DNA of 50,820 bases from a virus, in IMG/VR virus record IMGVR_UViG_3300050821_004725, positions 1 to 50,820 of that record; one strand, written 5' to 3'. Every line of letters begins with the position of its first letter. Position 1 is the first letter of the stretch. Positions 15,276-22,256 of this stretch are shown piece by piece. The position numbers and the translations under genes are program-made. The notes beneath the pieces were generated by a model that made no database searches, was not told the origin of the DNA, and saw only the letters and a program-made list of their open reading frames with translations.

Positions 15276-15450
15276 ACAAAGCCTCTCGGGAGGTAGTCAG
15301 TCTTGGGGTCGTCGTCGTCATTGCTTTGATCATCGTACACAGCCGGATCACGCACCGCCGGCACCAGGCCTTCGATTACGGGGGGAAAGAATACCCGCCT
15401 TGCGCGGGAACTGTAGCAGTCAATAGCAAAACGTGATAGGGTTTAGTCAT
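15272..15450 (-). pseudogene. Small gene interrupted by a -1 shift at a CCCCCC run (or programmed frameshift)
   Basis: The first frame starts at 15450 (overlapping the previous gene) and reads MTKPYHVLLLTATVPAQ, then ends 25 codons later at 15376, right after a run of six C (minus strand). The -1 frame continues without a stop from the run as VIEGLVPAVRDPAVYDD, an Asp-rich stretch and DYLPRGFV, ending with an ATGA overlap to the next gene at 15272. Joined, it is a coherent 59-residue protein. Possible readings are one C lost by sequencing or mutation, or real slippage. Function unknown. Confidence 0.6.
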
Positions 15451-15661
15451 GCTTGACTCCATTGCAATATCCACAGGCGCAGCGACTGGTTGTAGTCAGC
15501 CCGTTATGGCTATCGAAGCAGATGGCCAAAGCAGCGGTCAGCTTCCGATCTGATGACGCAATCTCATCACCATAGAGCGCGCTGAACTCTGTGTTGGCTG
15601 GGAGTTTGCGGACAGCCTCACGCAGCACAATCATCTCACCTTCGGTAATGTCGATTTTCAT
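15443..15661 (-). CDS. Small hypothetical protein with C-terminal Cys cluster
   Basis: 72 residues. Helical N-terminal part (ITEGEMIVLREAVRKLPAN) and a C-terminal Cys-rich tail (RCACGYCNGVKHD) that could bind a metal. The start overlaps the previous small gene (ATGA). The first half resembles short phage proteins of unknown role. Confidence 0.65.
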   Translation of the reverse strand: MKIDITEGEMIVLREAVRKLPANTEFSALYGDEIASSDRKLTAALAICFDSHNGLTTTSRCACGYCNGVKHD

Positions 15662-15753
15662 CCCACATCCTTATGACGGTAGCACTCCGGGTCCGACCTA
15701 CGTGAACCCAGATCATCTCTGCATCGCGCCCGCCGAACACTTTTACTCAGCAT
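15658..15753 (-). CDS. 31-residue small protein
   Basis: Starts at an ATG inside the end of the 15743..16033 gene, with GAGG eight bases upstream, and ends in an ATGA overlap with the next gene. It reads MLSKSVRRARCRDDLGS and then RRSDPECYRHKDVG, basic with two Cys. Coupling at both ends supports translation despite its size. Confidence 0.5.
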   Translation of the reverse strand: MLSKSVRRARCRDDLGSRRSDPECYRHKDVG

Positions 15754-16033
15754 GTCGATTTGCCTCTAGAAAAAATTCACGCATTAACAATGGCTTTGGT
15801 AAGGTAGCCATGACCTTGTTGCTGTAAATGTCGCGGAGAGAGCCGCCGAAACGCGGGCGGCACTTGCAGCAATAAAGTCCAGTGAAGCGCCAGGAAGAGG
15901 CGCCATAGTTGATACGACACCACACTTCTCCGCACGTCCAGCAATACGCGCCGAGGTTCACTGGTTGGTCGGGGTAGAGAGTTTCGGTGAAAACGTCTTG
16001 CCCGTCGACGGAGAAGTGGGTATAGTCGGTCAT
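15743..16033 (-). CDS. Zinc-ribbon-like small protein
   Basis: 96 residues with a four-Cys pattern typical of a zinc ribbon: YCWTCGEVWCRI, followed by LYCCKCRPRFGG. The N-terminal 30 residues are acidic/polar; the C-terminus is a helix (LPKPLLMREFFLEANRHAE). Start overlaps the winged-helix-like gene (ATGA). DNA, RNA or protein binding is possible; the target is unknown. Confidence 0.7.
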   Translation of the reverse strand: MTDYTHFSVDGQDVFTETLYPDQPVNLGAYCWTCGEVWCRINYGASSWRFTGLYCCKCRPRFGGSLRDIYSNKVMATLPKPLLMREFFLEANRHAE

Positions 16034-16428
16034 TCTGGGAGGGCCTCAATATACCCATGTGTGGTTTGGAGCAATAGCTTCGCGTGAGCTTGCATGGCCT
16101 CGAGGATCACGTAGGAAGCGGGTTTGATCACAGGCGCTTGTTCGGCTGGATAGTAGGTCGAGCCGCCTCTGCGCGCGTGAGTGTTTCGGACCATGCGAAC
16201 GCGGCCTTCCATGGCCAGGTTCTTACACGCGCCGTAGACGACCATGTTTGACTCCTCGTTTAACATGCTGAGGATCTGGGTAATAGTCAGACCGTCAGGG
16301 TGGTCAAATATCAGACGTTCGCACCTACCTTTGACTCCGGTGCCGTAGACACTCATTCGCGCGGCAGCTTGACGTCTGTTCATCGAGGCCAGGCCCGATT
16401 CACGAGATTTTGTTTCTGATGCTGTCAT
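16030..16428 (-). CDS. Putative winged-helix DNA-binding protein
   Basis: 132 residues. The centre, RLIFDHPDGLTITQILSML, then SNMVVYGACKNLAMEGRVRMV, matches helix-turn-helix plus wing patterns of small transcription regulators, followed by THARRGGSTYYP as the wing strand. The N-terminus is basic. It may regulate phage or host transcription. Confidence is moderate because no close family is recognised. Confidence 0.65.
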   Translation of the reverse strand: MTASETKSRESGLASMNRRQAAARMSVYGTGVKGRCERLIFDHPDGLTITQILSMLNEESNMVVYGACKNLAMEGRVRMVRNTHARRGGSTYYPAEQAPVIKPASYVILEAMQAHAKLLLQTTHGYIEALPE

Positions 16429-16449
16429 GTGTAAAGCTCCTAGGTTGTA

Positions 16450-16674
16450 CTACGGGTGGTAACGCTGGGTGAAAGTTTGATCCACAAGAGCTTGCCGAGC
16501 CTCCCGCTCTGTGGCGTAGTATTCTTCAGACTCGCGCGAACCTGGTTCTTTCCAGCCATCTGGATGATTGTACATAGTGCCGATGTACCAGCCGGCAGCG
16601 GATCGATACACTCCGACGTCGGTGTAACGGTCTTTGTCGGTTATGTAGTCGGCTTGGGTTAGAAGTCCGCGCAT
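16450..16674 (-). CDS. Small hypothetical protein
   Basis: 74 residues, Tyr/Trp-rich with the pattern DVGVYRSAAGWYIGTMYNHP, followed by an acidic helix (ESEEYYATEREARQALVDQ). It resembles a short beta-hairpin plus helix domain found in several small phage proteins. Role unknown. Confidence 0.65.
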   Translation of the reverse strand: MRGLLTQADYITDKDRYTDVGVYRSAAGWYIGTMYNHPDGWKEPGSRESEEYYATEREARQALVDQTFTQRYHP

Positions 16675-16677
16675 GGT

Positions 16678-16998
16678 TTAGTCCAAAAGAGCCAGTGGGC
16701 CACTCAAGCCAGCGCAGCAAGAAAGCGCCGGCAGTGGTGCGAGGTAGGACAGACGAGCTTGGACTAGCTCGGGGCTTGGTCCGGGTTCGGTTTGAATCAG
16801 CTCGCCGAGAGCAAAGTCAATAGCGGTGATGAAAGAGTCCATCTTGTCGTCGTGCGCCGCGAAGTCGACGCCGACCAAGAGCTTAGTCGCCACTCTGCAA
16901 TACTGTTGGTAAAACTCTACCGAAGAGAAATACTTCAGTTCGCCGCCGACCTTTGCTGCCACGCTGTGCCGCCGTGCGTTCGTCGATTCCCAAGGCAT
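16678..16998 (-). CDS. Hypothetical protein
   Basis: 106 residues from the ATG at 16998, which has a strong AGGAGGTG ribosome site. N-terminal MPWESTNARRHSVAAKVGG, then a helical core with many Asp (FAAHDDKMDSFITAIDFALGEL) and a hydrophobic Cys-containing tail (LPALSCCAGLSGPLALLD). No family was recognised. Confidence 0.65.
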   Translation of the reverse strand: MPWESTNARRHSVAAKVGGELKYFSSVEFYQQYCRVATKLLVGVDFAAHDDKMDSFITAIDFALGELIQTEPGPSPELVQARLSYLAPLPALSCCAGLSGPLALLD

Positions 16999-16999
16999 T

Positions 17000-17278
17000 T
17001 TACACCTCCTGTGTTTCAGGTTTATGCAAGCACAATGCTTGCCGATCACGGTTGTACTCGGCGGTAAGATCGCTAAGTATCTCGTGGATTTTGATTTCAG
17101 CCTGGACGATAGTTAGCCTCAGGCCAGGGTTGTTACGCGATACGGCTTCAAGCTGTGCAATCGCGCAAAGTGCATTGCGTCGCTGCCAATTGTAGAACAG
17201 CGTCAGACGTTGCAGGTCTGAGAACGGCTTGCCGGACTTGTGATGCTTGACTTCATAAAGTTTCATTCGTTCGAGCAT
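17000..17278 (-). CDS. Hypothetical helical protein
   Basis: 92 residues, charged and predicted mostly helical (LQRLTLFYNWQRRNALCAIAQLE, then IVQAEIKIHEILSDLTAEYN). It starts 3 bases after the upstream stop. Possibly a coiled-coil dimer. No family was recognised. Confidence 0.65.
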   Translation of the reverse strand: MLERMKLYEVKHHKSGKPFSDLQRLTLFYNWQRRNALCAIAQLEAVSRNNPGLRLTIVQAEIKIHEILSDLTAEYNRDRQALCLHKPETQEV

Positions 17279-17281
17279 GGT

Positions 17282-17464
17282 TTAACCCCCAAGTATGAGC
17301 GAGCGGATTTCGGCTACAGATTCGTCGACGCAGATGTAGTCTTCGCTATCAGCGAAAAAGATAACCGTCGACAGGTCTATGCTACTTTTGCGGAACATAT
17401 TAATTCTGTCTGTGTTGACTACGACAGGCCCTTCGTTTCCGTATTTCGTAAGTGTAAAGAACAT
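17282..17464 (-). CDS. Small hypothetical protein
   Basis: 60 residues following the nuclease gene by one base, with GGAG nine bases before ATG. It has a beta-rich pattern (MFFTLTKYGNEGPVVVNTD, STVIFFADSEDYICV) ending LILGG, like short strand-dominated phage proteins. Role unknown. Confidence 0.65.
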   Translation of the reverse strand: MFFTLTKYGNEGPVVVNTDRINMFRKSSIDLSTVIFFADSEDYICVDESVAEIRSLILGG

Positions 17465-17465
17465 T

Positions 17466-18458
17466 TCAATGTCTCTCCAAAGGATTCCAGTTACGTTCCG
17501 CGTAGTTCATCTCCATCCAGGCTTGATGATCACGCACCATACAGGGGGTTTTGAACTCACACCCTCCGTATTCGTTGCAAGGCTCGCCGAAGGCGGGAAT
17601 AGAGATGCCTTCGAGGTAATGGCGCTTGGCAATTTCGAGCTTGCGGCATGTGCCTTCGAGCCATTCGTCTATCTTCCAGTCAGGCTGATGAACGATGGCT
17701 TGGGCGCTGTCATACTTTGTCTTGAGTATAGAGATTCCACGTACCAAGGTTCCGTCCACTTTAATCCCCAACTCCCGCGCACCCCATGCGTAGGAAGCAA
17801 ACTGCCCCCGCATATCCCATTGATTAGGCCAGCTTTGGCCAAGTGAAGAGGTAGTCTTGTCGTCCACCTGATAACACCCGCCGTATATGTCCAGAATGAC
17901 GTCGAGCCGCCCGCAATAAAGAAGGGGCATTCCAGTCTCGGGGTGTGCCACAGGCAAGGGAAGACAAAAATTCCACTCAATGCCAGGCTTATCACCAATG
18001 GTCGCAATCGTACCGAAGGTAGCATCGTCGAGGGGGAAGACTGACGAGTAGAACTCCAATGCTCCACACATTCTGTCCAAGGTTTTGGCAGTGCTGTGCT
18101 CCGGCTCGACGCCGTAGGCCAACATAAGGGCTTCGATGCCGAGTGTGAGACAGTCATCGGGCGATTCAATGACACAATGCTCTGTGCCAGTGACCTGAGA
18201 CGTGACAACTCCAGTGGCGTCATCTGTGACGCTGGTGTAAACGTCTCGGTCGAAGTATCCTTGGTAATAGGCAAGGCGCTGAACCTCAAGGCCGCGCGCA
18301 AAAGCTGCTCCTGCTGTGAGGTGTATGGACTTTCCTCCGTCGGGGGTGTAGTTTTGTATGTAACTTGCATCAAATCTCCTGGAACAAGAGAGCGCGGCGA
18401 TCATTGTCGAATCAATGACGGAGGGGAAGCGACGAGCATGGCCTTTGGGGTTTAGCAT
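17466..18458 (-). CDS. PD-(D/E)XK nuclease, Cas4/RecB-like exonuclease
   Basis: 330 residues. Visible motifs: CSRRFDASYIQ at the start of the fold, LTAGAAFARGLE (His/Glu helix region), CGRLDVILDIYGG with the catalytic Asp, YQVDDKTTSSLG with the D-x-K pair, and QFASYAWGAREL. Four Cys (one in CSRR and three in CNEYGGCEFKTPC near the C-terminus) match the iron-sulfur cluster layout of Cas4/AddB nucleases. It probably resects double-stranded DNA ends to feed Sak4/SSB annealing. Its start overlaps the previous stop (TAATG). Confidence 0.85.
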   Translation of the reverse strand: MLNPKGHARRFPSVIDSTMIAALSCSRRFDASYIQNYTPDGGKSIHLTAGAAFARGLEVQRLAYYQGYFDRDVYTSVTDDATGVVTSQVTGTEHCVIESPDDCLTLGIEALMLAYGVEPEHSTAKTLDRMCGALEFYSSVFPLDDATFGTIATIGDKPGIEWNFCLPLPVAHPETGMPLLYCGRLDVILDIYGGCYQVDDKTTSSLGQSWPNQWDMRGQFASYAWGARELGIKVDGTLVRGISILKTKYDSAQAIVHQPDWKIDEWLEGTCRKLEIAKRHYLEGISIPAFGEPCNEYGGCEFKTPCMVRDHQAWMEMNYAERNWNPLERH

Positions 18459-18751
18459 TACATTGTCTCCATCACGTCGTCGTAGGGAGCCACAATAACG
18501 TTCATTGTGTCGAGGTAAAGAATACGTTGTTGCGCGCCGATCGTGGCATCCATGAGGAGAAAGTGGGCTCGCGCGCGATCGACTGTGATGTTGGCTGAAC
18601 CTGTGCCATTGTCCAAGCTCTCGCCAACATACCGAAAGACATAACAGCCGGCACCGTGAAACTCGCCTGGGACATAGTAGGCGTCACAATGGATCAGACG
18701 CTGATGTGAGCTAACCCACACGTCTGCACCGGTTTTTACACAAAGGCTCAT
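18458..18751 (-). CDS. Hypothetical protein
   Basis: 97 residues, strand-rich (GCYVFRYVGESLDNGTG, RILYLDTMNVIVAPYDDV) with Cys and His in the first third (SSHQRLIHCDAYYVPGEF). It lies between the outer-membrane barrel gene and the nuclease gene. No family was recognised. Confidence 0.65.
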   Translation of the reverse strand: MSLCVKTGADVWVSSHQRLIHCDAYYVPGEFHGAGCYVFRYVGESLDNGTGSANITVDRARAHFLLMDATIGAQQRILYLDTMNVIVAPYDDVMETM

Positions 18752-18759
18752 CTCGGCTC

Positions 18760-19482
18760 CTAGTAAAAAGTATAGTTGAAAGTGCCCATGAAGACACCCT
18801 TAGTCCCCACGGGATTTTGATTGCCTGCGCGGCGGGTTGAAAGGTAGTTTAGGCGAAGGGAAACGGGGCCGCGGCTAAGCGACAGGCCGAGGATGTACGA
18901 TAGCTGCCACTTGGCTTTGACCGAGATGTCTTGCACAGTCCCAGCCGGGCCGAAGGAGCCGTCCGAAAGCGCAGTGGCTTGGGTATTCCACTCCGCGCGA
19001 TACATTGCCGGACCGGCTTCGAGCCCCAACGTATAACCATGACCAATGTCCCAGTACGGCTCGACCGTCAGCGCAACAGCTTGGGTGAGCCCCGAGGACG
19101 AAAAATTCCGAAACGTGCCGCAGTTATTGTTTGTGCACGAGTCCGTCGAGGCGTTGTAACCGCCAGACACTCCGTTTCGCGTAAATCCGTCTTCGGGTAC
19201 GGTGGCATGCCAGGTGACCGCGCCGAAGTTGTAATAGGTCGCGTGGGCTCGCAAACCTGGAATGAGCCCGGAAGGATTGTAAAAGTCGGCCATAATTCCG
19301 ACGCGTCCGGCCGGAGCTGCAATGGGTGTTGAGTGAGCAAAGCCCTCATCGTAGTAAACATTGTTGCCAGTCTTGACATAGGAAGATCCTCCGATCCCGG
19401 CTTCGATTTCGAAGAACGATTGGGCTTGCGCGTGGCAAGCTGCGATTGTTGCAAGTGCTAAAACGGTCATATGGCGTTTCAT
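18760..19482 (-). CDS. Phage-encoded outer-membrane beta-barrel protein
   Basis: 240 residues from the ATG at 19482. Residues 1-20 are a typical Sec signal peptide (MKRHMTVLALATIAACHAQA, cleavage expected after AQA). The mature part alternates hydrophobic and polar residues in about eight strands, has Gly-rich turns and ends in the aromatic-terminated strand GTFNYTFY expected for barrel assembly. Two Cys in one loop (DSCTNNNCGT) may form a disulfide. Lom-like barrels of other phages alter the host surface; superinfection exclusion or adhesion are the natural hypotheses. It implies a Gram-negative host. Confidence 0.8.
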   Translation of the reverse strand: MKRHMTVLALATIAACHAQAQSFFEIEAGIGGSSYVKTGNNVYYDEGFAHSTPIAAPAGRVGIMADFYNPSGLIPGLRAHATYYNFGAVTWHATVPEDGFTRNGVSGGYNASTDSCTNNNCGTFRNFSSSGLTQAVALTVEPYWDIGHGYTLGLEAGPAMYRAEWNTQATALSDGSFGPAGTVQDISVKAKWQLSYILGLSLSRGPVSLRLNYLSTRRAGNQNPVGTKGVFMGTFNYTFY

Positions 19483-19513
19483 GCCAGCCCCCGTGGTTTG
19501 TTGAACCGTTGAA

Positions 19514-19738
19514 CTACTCTCCGTTTGAAGCCTTTCCGAGTACGATCGGGTCACGCTTCTCTGTAAAGCAACCTTCGTAGAACCGAGCCCGGTCGAAGGT
19601 TTTGTTAAACTTCTCCCCAACGTTCGCTACCGCGCGAGCGGCTTCGAGCTGGGCCTTCCGGTCTTTGATTTTGTTGATTTCCTCCATCAGCGCGGTGAAA
19701 TGCCGCGTGGTCATACTGCCGTGAGCGCCGCGTCGCAT
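19514..19738 (-). CDS. Small helical hypothetical protein
   Basis: 74 residues. The ATG at 19738 has AAAGGAG eight bases upstream. Central charged helix (ALMEEINKIKDRKAQLEAARAV), then NKTFDRARFYEGCF. A UUCG-capped hairpin separates it from the upstream gene. It lies just before the outer-membrane barrel. No family was recognised. Confidence 0.65.
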   Translation of the reverse strand: MRRGAHGSMTTRHFTALMEEINKIKDRKAQLEAARAVANVGEKFNKTFDRARFYEGCFTEKRDPIVLGKASNGE

Positions 19739-19775
19739 GATGCATCTCCTTTGGTTAGCCCTCGTGCCTCAGTGG

Positions 19776-19796
19776 AAAAGCCACCCGAAGGTGGCT
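19776..19796 (-). terminator. UUCG-loop hairpin with T-run between leftward genes
   Basis: On the minus strand AGCCACC, loop TTCG, GGTGGCT is followed by TTTCC. A 7-bp GC-rich stem with the very stable UUCG tetraloop and a short T-run fits a partial intrinsic terminator or attenuator. It lies after the stop at 19826 and before the start at 19738. Confidence 0.6.
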
Positions 19797-19825
19797 GTGG
19801 TCGACTCGCCTACGGCGTTGGCGCG

Positions 19826-20275
19826 CTAGAAGGGAATGTCGTCAAACTCCGTGTCGGTGGCGTCTTGCGCGGGCTTGCGCGGATACGGCGCAAACACGGA
19901 GTCGGTTGGAACAAGCTGCTCTTCGCCTACCGGCGCGTCGACACGTTGGTCTGTGATGCAAAGCAGTTTGTTGATTTTCTCCTCAATCAGGTTGCAACTT
20001 GCCTGGGCTTCCGCGCGCAGCTCCGTTTGCTTTTCCCGCAAGCCAGCTACCATGCCCGTGACTACTTCCTCGCGCGTTACGTGCTCCGAATCGAGCAACG
20101 TTACTTCTTTCAGACAGACCAGGACCATGCCTTGGTCTCGGCGGTAAAAGTCCGTGGCGTGCTGATCACACCAGTCTTTGACCTTGTACGCCAGATGTTC
20201 TTCGTACCGCATCGTCTTGCTGTTGTACTTCTCTTCCAGCACGGCGTAGATCCCAACTGTAAATTCTTGCATCAC
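19826..20275 (-). CDS. Hypothetical protein ending in an SSB-type FDDIPF tip
   Basis: 149 residues. The C-terminal end, DATDTEFDDIPF, is nearly the acidic tip of bacterial SSB (DFDDDIPF), the segment that docks RecO, RecQ, PriA, Pol III chi and others. The N-terminal 75 residues are mixed strands and helices without a clear OB fold; residues about 75-115 are a likely coiled coil (REKQTELRAEAQASCNL). It could be a divergent SSB, or a tip mimic that competes for host SSB partners. The fold is uncertain; the tip is directly visible. Confidence 0.7.
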   Translation of the reverse strand: MMQEFTVGIYAVLEEKYNSKTMRYEEHLAYKVKDWCDQHATDFYRRDQGMVLVCLKEVTLLDSEHVTREEVVTGMVAGLREKQTELRAEAQASCNLIEEKINKLLCITDQRVDAPVGEEQLVPTDSVFAPYPRKPAQDATDTEFDDIPF

Positions 20276-20469
20276 ATTACCTCCAGATCATAGTCATAAT
20301 AAGCGAAAAGAAACTGCTTCAGCGGGACGTAGGAATACAGAAATCGTTCGCCGAAGAAGTCTTCTTCATTGACCGCAAACCCACCGCGCGGAAACGGATA
20401 GACTTTGTCCTCAAACACATACACTTGCATGCGCGAGACATTCACCCTGCCTAGAAACTCTTCTCCCAT
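20272..20469 (-). CDS. Small hypothetical protein
   Basis: 65 residues, GGGAGAATAAG upstream of ATG. Aromatic-rich (RMQVYVFEDKVYPFPRGGF, FLFAYYDYDLEVM), probably a small beta domain. Overlaps the next gene by four bases. No family was recognised. Confidence 0.65.
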   Translation of the reverse strand: MGEEFLGRVNVSRMQVYVFEDKVYPFPRGGFAVNEEDFFGERFLYSYVPLKQFLFAYYDYDLEVM

Positions 20470-20470
20470 C

Positions 20471-20602
20471 TTATTCTCCCATTAAGCGCAGCCAATCCGC
20501 GCGGTAGTCGGCAAAACAGGTCCAAGGTACAAAATGCCCTATCTGTGCATAGCTTGCTTTCATGTGCAGGTAGGAGAGAAATATCAAAGTGGAGTGGTTC
20601 AT
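20471..20602 (-). CDS. 43-residue small protein
   Basis: Starts at an ATG overlapping the previous stop (TGATG at 20602) and ends just before the next start. It reads MNHSTLIFLSYLHMKASYA, then QIGHFVPWTCFADYRADWLR and LMGE. Trp/Tyr-rich with one hydrophobic N-terminal stretch. Coupled position supports expression; function unknown. Confidence 0.5.
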   Translation of the reverse strand: MNHSTLIFLSYLHMKASYAQIGHFVPWTCFADYRADWLRLMGE

Positions 20603-20826
20603 CACCAATTCTCCGGGTCAATACAGGCTGCTTCGCCCCAGGTGCAAACGCCGCACATGTAATTGCTGAAGCCGCTTGCGTGAGGTTTTGTCGGATAGAC
20701 TTCGACGCCGTTTTCATCTACACCTGTGACGACTGGAAAACCATCACAGACTCCGCAACGATGATCATAATCCGGCTTCCACGTTACGATGGTACGCTCA
20801 GGGCTATTTGCCGACTGATCAATCAT
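20602..20826 (-). CDS. Small zinc-ribbon-like protein
   Basis: 74 residues from the ATG at 20826 (GGAGA upstream; overlaps the previous stop). Two Cys pairs, HRCGVCDGFP and YMCGVCTWGEAACID, are spaced like zinc knuckles around a short strand region (GVDENGVEVYPTKPHAS). A small metal-binding protein of unknown target. Confidence 0.65.
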   Translation of the reverse strand: MIDQSANSPERTIVTWKPDYDHRCGVCDGFPVVTGVDENGVEVYPTKPHASGFSNYMCGVCTWGEAACIDPENW

Positions 20827-20939
20827 TTGCATTCTCCTATGAAATACCCTGGCACGCGCATGTTCACGACGTCGAGGGTTATGGTCCAGGCTACTAAGAG
20901 CCAAACTGCAATGGCGATGCTAATCATGGCAGTCTTCAT
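20823..20939 (-). CDS. 38-residue membrane peptide
   Basis: Start ATG overlaps the previous stop (ATGA). Residues 4-25 form one hydrophobic span (AMISIAIAVWLLVAWTITLDVV) with a short polar tail (NMRVPGYFIGECK). It could insert in the inner membrane; role unknown. Confidence 0.55.
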   Translation of the reverse strand: MKTAMISIAIAVWLLVAWTITLDVVNMRVPGYFIGECK

Positions 20940-21172
20940 TGCTTGTGCTCCAGATATTCCTTCAGTATCGCGGCGGCTGCCAACAGCGCTTTGACGTCGA
21001 AGTAACCATCGAGGCAAAGTACATCGCACGACACTGCCGCGTAGCTTCCCACTTCACGATCGAGACGACGGCCTGCTATCGCGGCAACTTCGTTGTTGTG
21101 TATCCTGCGCTGGTTAGCGATCCGCAGAGCTTCGATGTACCGCGGATCTTCACGCTCTTGATCTGTGCTCAT
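20936..21172 (-). CDS. Hypothetical helical protein
   Basis: 78 residues. The ATG at 21172 overlaps the upstream stop; an upstream in-frame extension with Cys residues was rejected because it lies wholly inside the neighbouring gene. Charged helices (DQEREDPRYIEALRIANQRR) and an Ala-rich C-terminal helix (VKALLAAAAILKEYLEHKQ). No family was recognised. Confidence 0.65.
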   Translation of the reverse strand: MSTDQEREDPRYIEALRIANQRRIHNNEVAAIAGRRLDREVGSYAAVSCDVLCLDGYFDVKALLAAAAILKEYLEHKQ

Positions 21173-21393
21173 TTTTTCACCATCTCCCCTAGCCCGCCGA
21201 GTATCGATTTTACGTCCACACCAGGAGCAGTGCCACGTGCTTTGGCCGCGGTAGACGCGCGAGCAACGGTCGCAGCTCCATGTCTTACCTTCCTCAAGTC
21301 GTCGATCGCCTCGTTCAACTCCTGACGCGTGATCGTCCCGAGGGCACATTTTTGCCTCCACATGGCTAGTTTGGCTGATATTTCTGGGGTCAT
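21169..21393 (-). CDS. Small phage-type hypothetical protein
   Basis: 74 residues. The N-terminal half (LAMWRQKCALGTITRQELNEA, IDDLRKVRHGAA) matches a common short phage protein pattern with a helix-turn-helix-like layout. The middle is basic and Ala-rich. ATGA coupling at both ends. Function unknown in the family. Confidence 0.7.
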   Translation of the reverse strand: MTPEISAKLAMWRQKCALGTITRQELNEAIDDLRKVRHGAATVARASTAAKARGTAPGVDVKSILGGLGEMVKK

Positions 21394-21662
21394 GAGCGGC
21401 TCCCGAGCATGTCTCTAAGGAAAGGAGTTTTCCACGTCCTATCGTTGTCTTTGCTGACAGTTTCGCAGCTCCCGTATTTCCACTCTTGATCGTGCAACAA
21501 CACTTCGGGAAACTCGCCCAACGTCGCCGAGCGAATCACTTTGTTGTCGTCAATGCGATGCGAGCCATTAGCCGGCACTGCGCCTTTCTCTAACGTCGTC
21601 TCCACCCATTCGCGCGGACCTACGTACTCTAGAATCCGCAAAACCCTTACTATGTCGGTCAT
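21390..21662 (-). CDS. Small hypothetical protein
   Basis: 90 residues, ATGA-coupled. Strand-rich first half (MTDIVRVLRILEYVGPREW, VETTLEKGAVPANGSHRI), followed by an EVLLHDQEWKYGSC segment. The layout is common in short phage proteins of unknown role. Confidence 0.65.
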   Translation of the reverse strand: MTDIVRVLRILEYVGPREWVETTLEKGAVPANGSHRIDDNKVIRSATLGEFPEVLLHDQEWKYGSCETVSKDNDRTWKTPFLRDMLGSRS

Positions 21663-21868
21663 TTCCGTTCCCCCCGCATCTTGCCAAGGTAGTAGCGCGA
21701 ATTCTGCGTATGTACCATACCGTGGTGGACGCAGACAACTTCTGTCGTCGTAATCCGCGTGCCGTCGGGCATCTCTTCGTGGTCAAATATGCGCCCTTCG
21801 CAACGCAGAACACCGTTAAAGACCGCCAATATAGACCAATCTTCAATCGTTCCTTTAATCGGCTTCAC
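21659..21868 (-). CDS. Small hypothetical protein
   Basis: 69 residues from a GTG at 21868 with AAAGGAG eight bases upstream. Beta-rich (DWSILAVFNGVLRCEGRIFD, TRITTTEVVCVHHGMVHTQ), ending in a basic stretch. It overlaps both neighbours by 4 bases. No family was recognised. Confidence 0.65.
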   Translation of the reverse strand: MKPIKGTIEDWSILAVFNGVLRCEGRIFDHEEMPDGTRITTTEVVCVHHGMVHTQNSRYYLGKMRGERK

Positions 21869-22068
21869 TTGAATTCTCCTTTTGGTAAGTATGCAACAAC
21901 TTTGCGATCTCTGTTGAATACAACATGCGCGTACTCGGGACAGATTCCCTCCTCGACGACTAACACGGTGTATTCAGGCTGTGTGAAAAACGGCTTTGCG
22001 CGGTGCCAGTCCTCAGTCTTTTTCACTTCACCTGAAGCCAGCTCGAACACAAAATACACAGTTGTCAT
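21865..22068 (-). CDS. Small hypothetical protein
   Basis: 67 residues, ATGA start. Strand-rich (TTVYFVFELASGEVKKTEDW, YTVLVVEEGICPEYAHVVF). The pattern of a short five-stranded domain is plausible. Role unknown. Confidence 0.65.
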   Translation of the reverse strand: MTTVYFVFELASGEVKKTEDWHRAKPFFTQPEYTVLVVEEGICPEYAHVVFNRDRKVVAYLPKGEFK

Positions 22069-22256
22069 GCTCTAGCCTCCGTGAATTTTCTCAGCTCCTC
22101 TGTCGCTTTTGTTGTATCGTACAGTCGCGAATCCGACGCGTCCAGGAGAAATAAAATCTCCTCTATAAGCTCCATCGGAACCAGCGCGTAGCGCACAGTC
22201 ACCATCAAGTCCTGCGGCATGAATTGCAATGCCGCAATCAACTCAGACACTTTCAT
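22065..22256 (-). CDS. Small hypothetical protein
   Basis: 63 residues from the ATG at 22256 (GAGGAAA directly upstream, overlapping the previous gene end). Contains VSELIAALQFMPQDLMVTV, a pattern typical of short phage proteins with an LxxLPxD-like turn, then two helices. Role unknown. Confidence 0.65.
   Translation of the reverse strand: MKVSELIAALQFMPQDLMVTVRYALVPMELIEEILFLLDASDSRLYDTTKATEELRKFTEARA

Noticed and set aside
20936-21361. Upstream extension with a CxxC...CxxC zinc-finger look
   Set aside because: The extension lies entirely inside the neighbouring gene in another frame, while an ATGA start at 21172 is available; the Cys pattern is probably chance.
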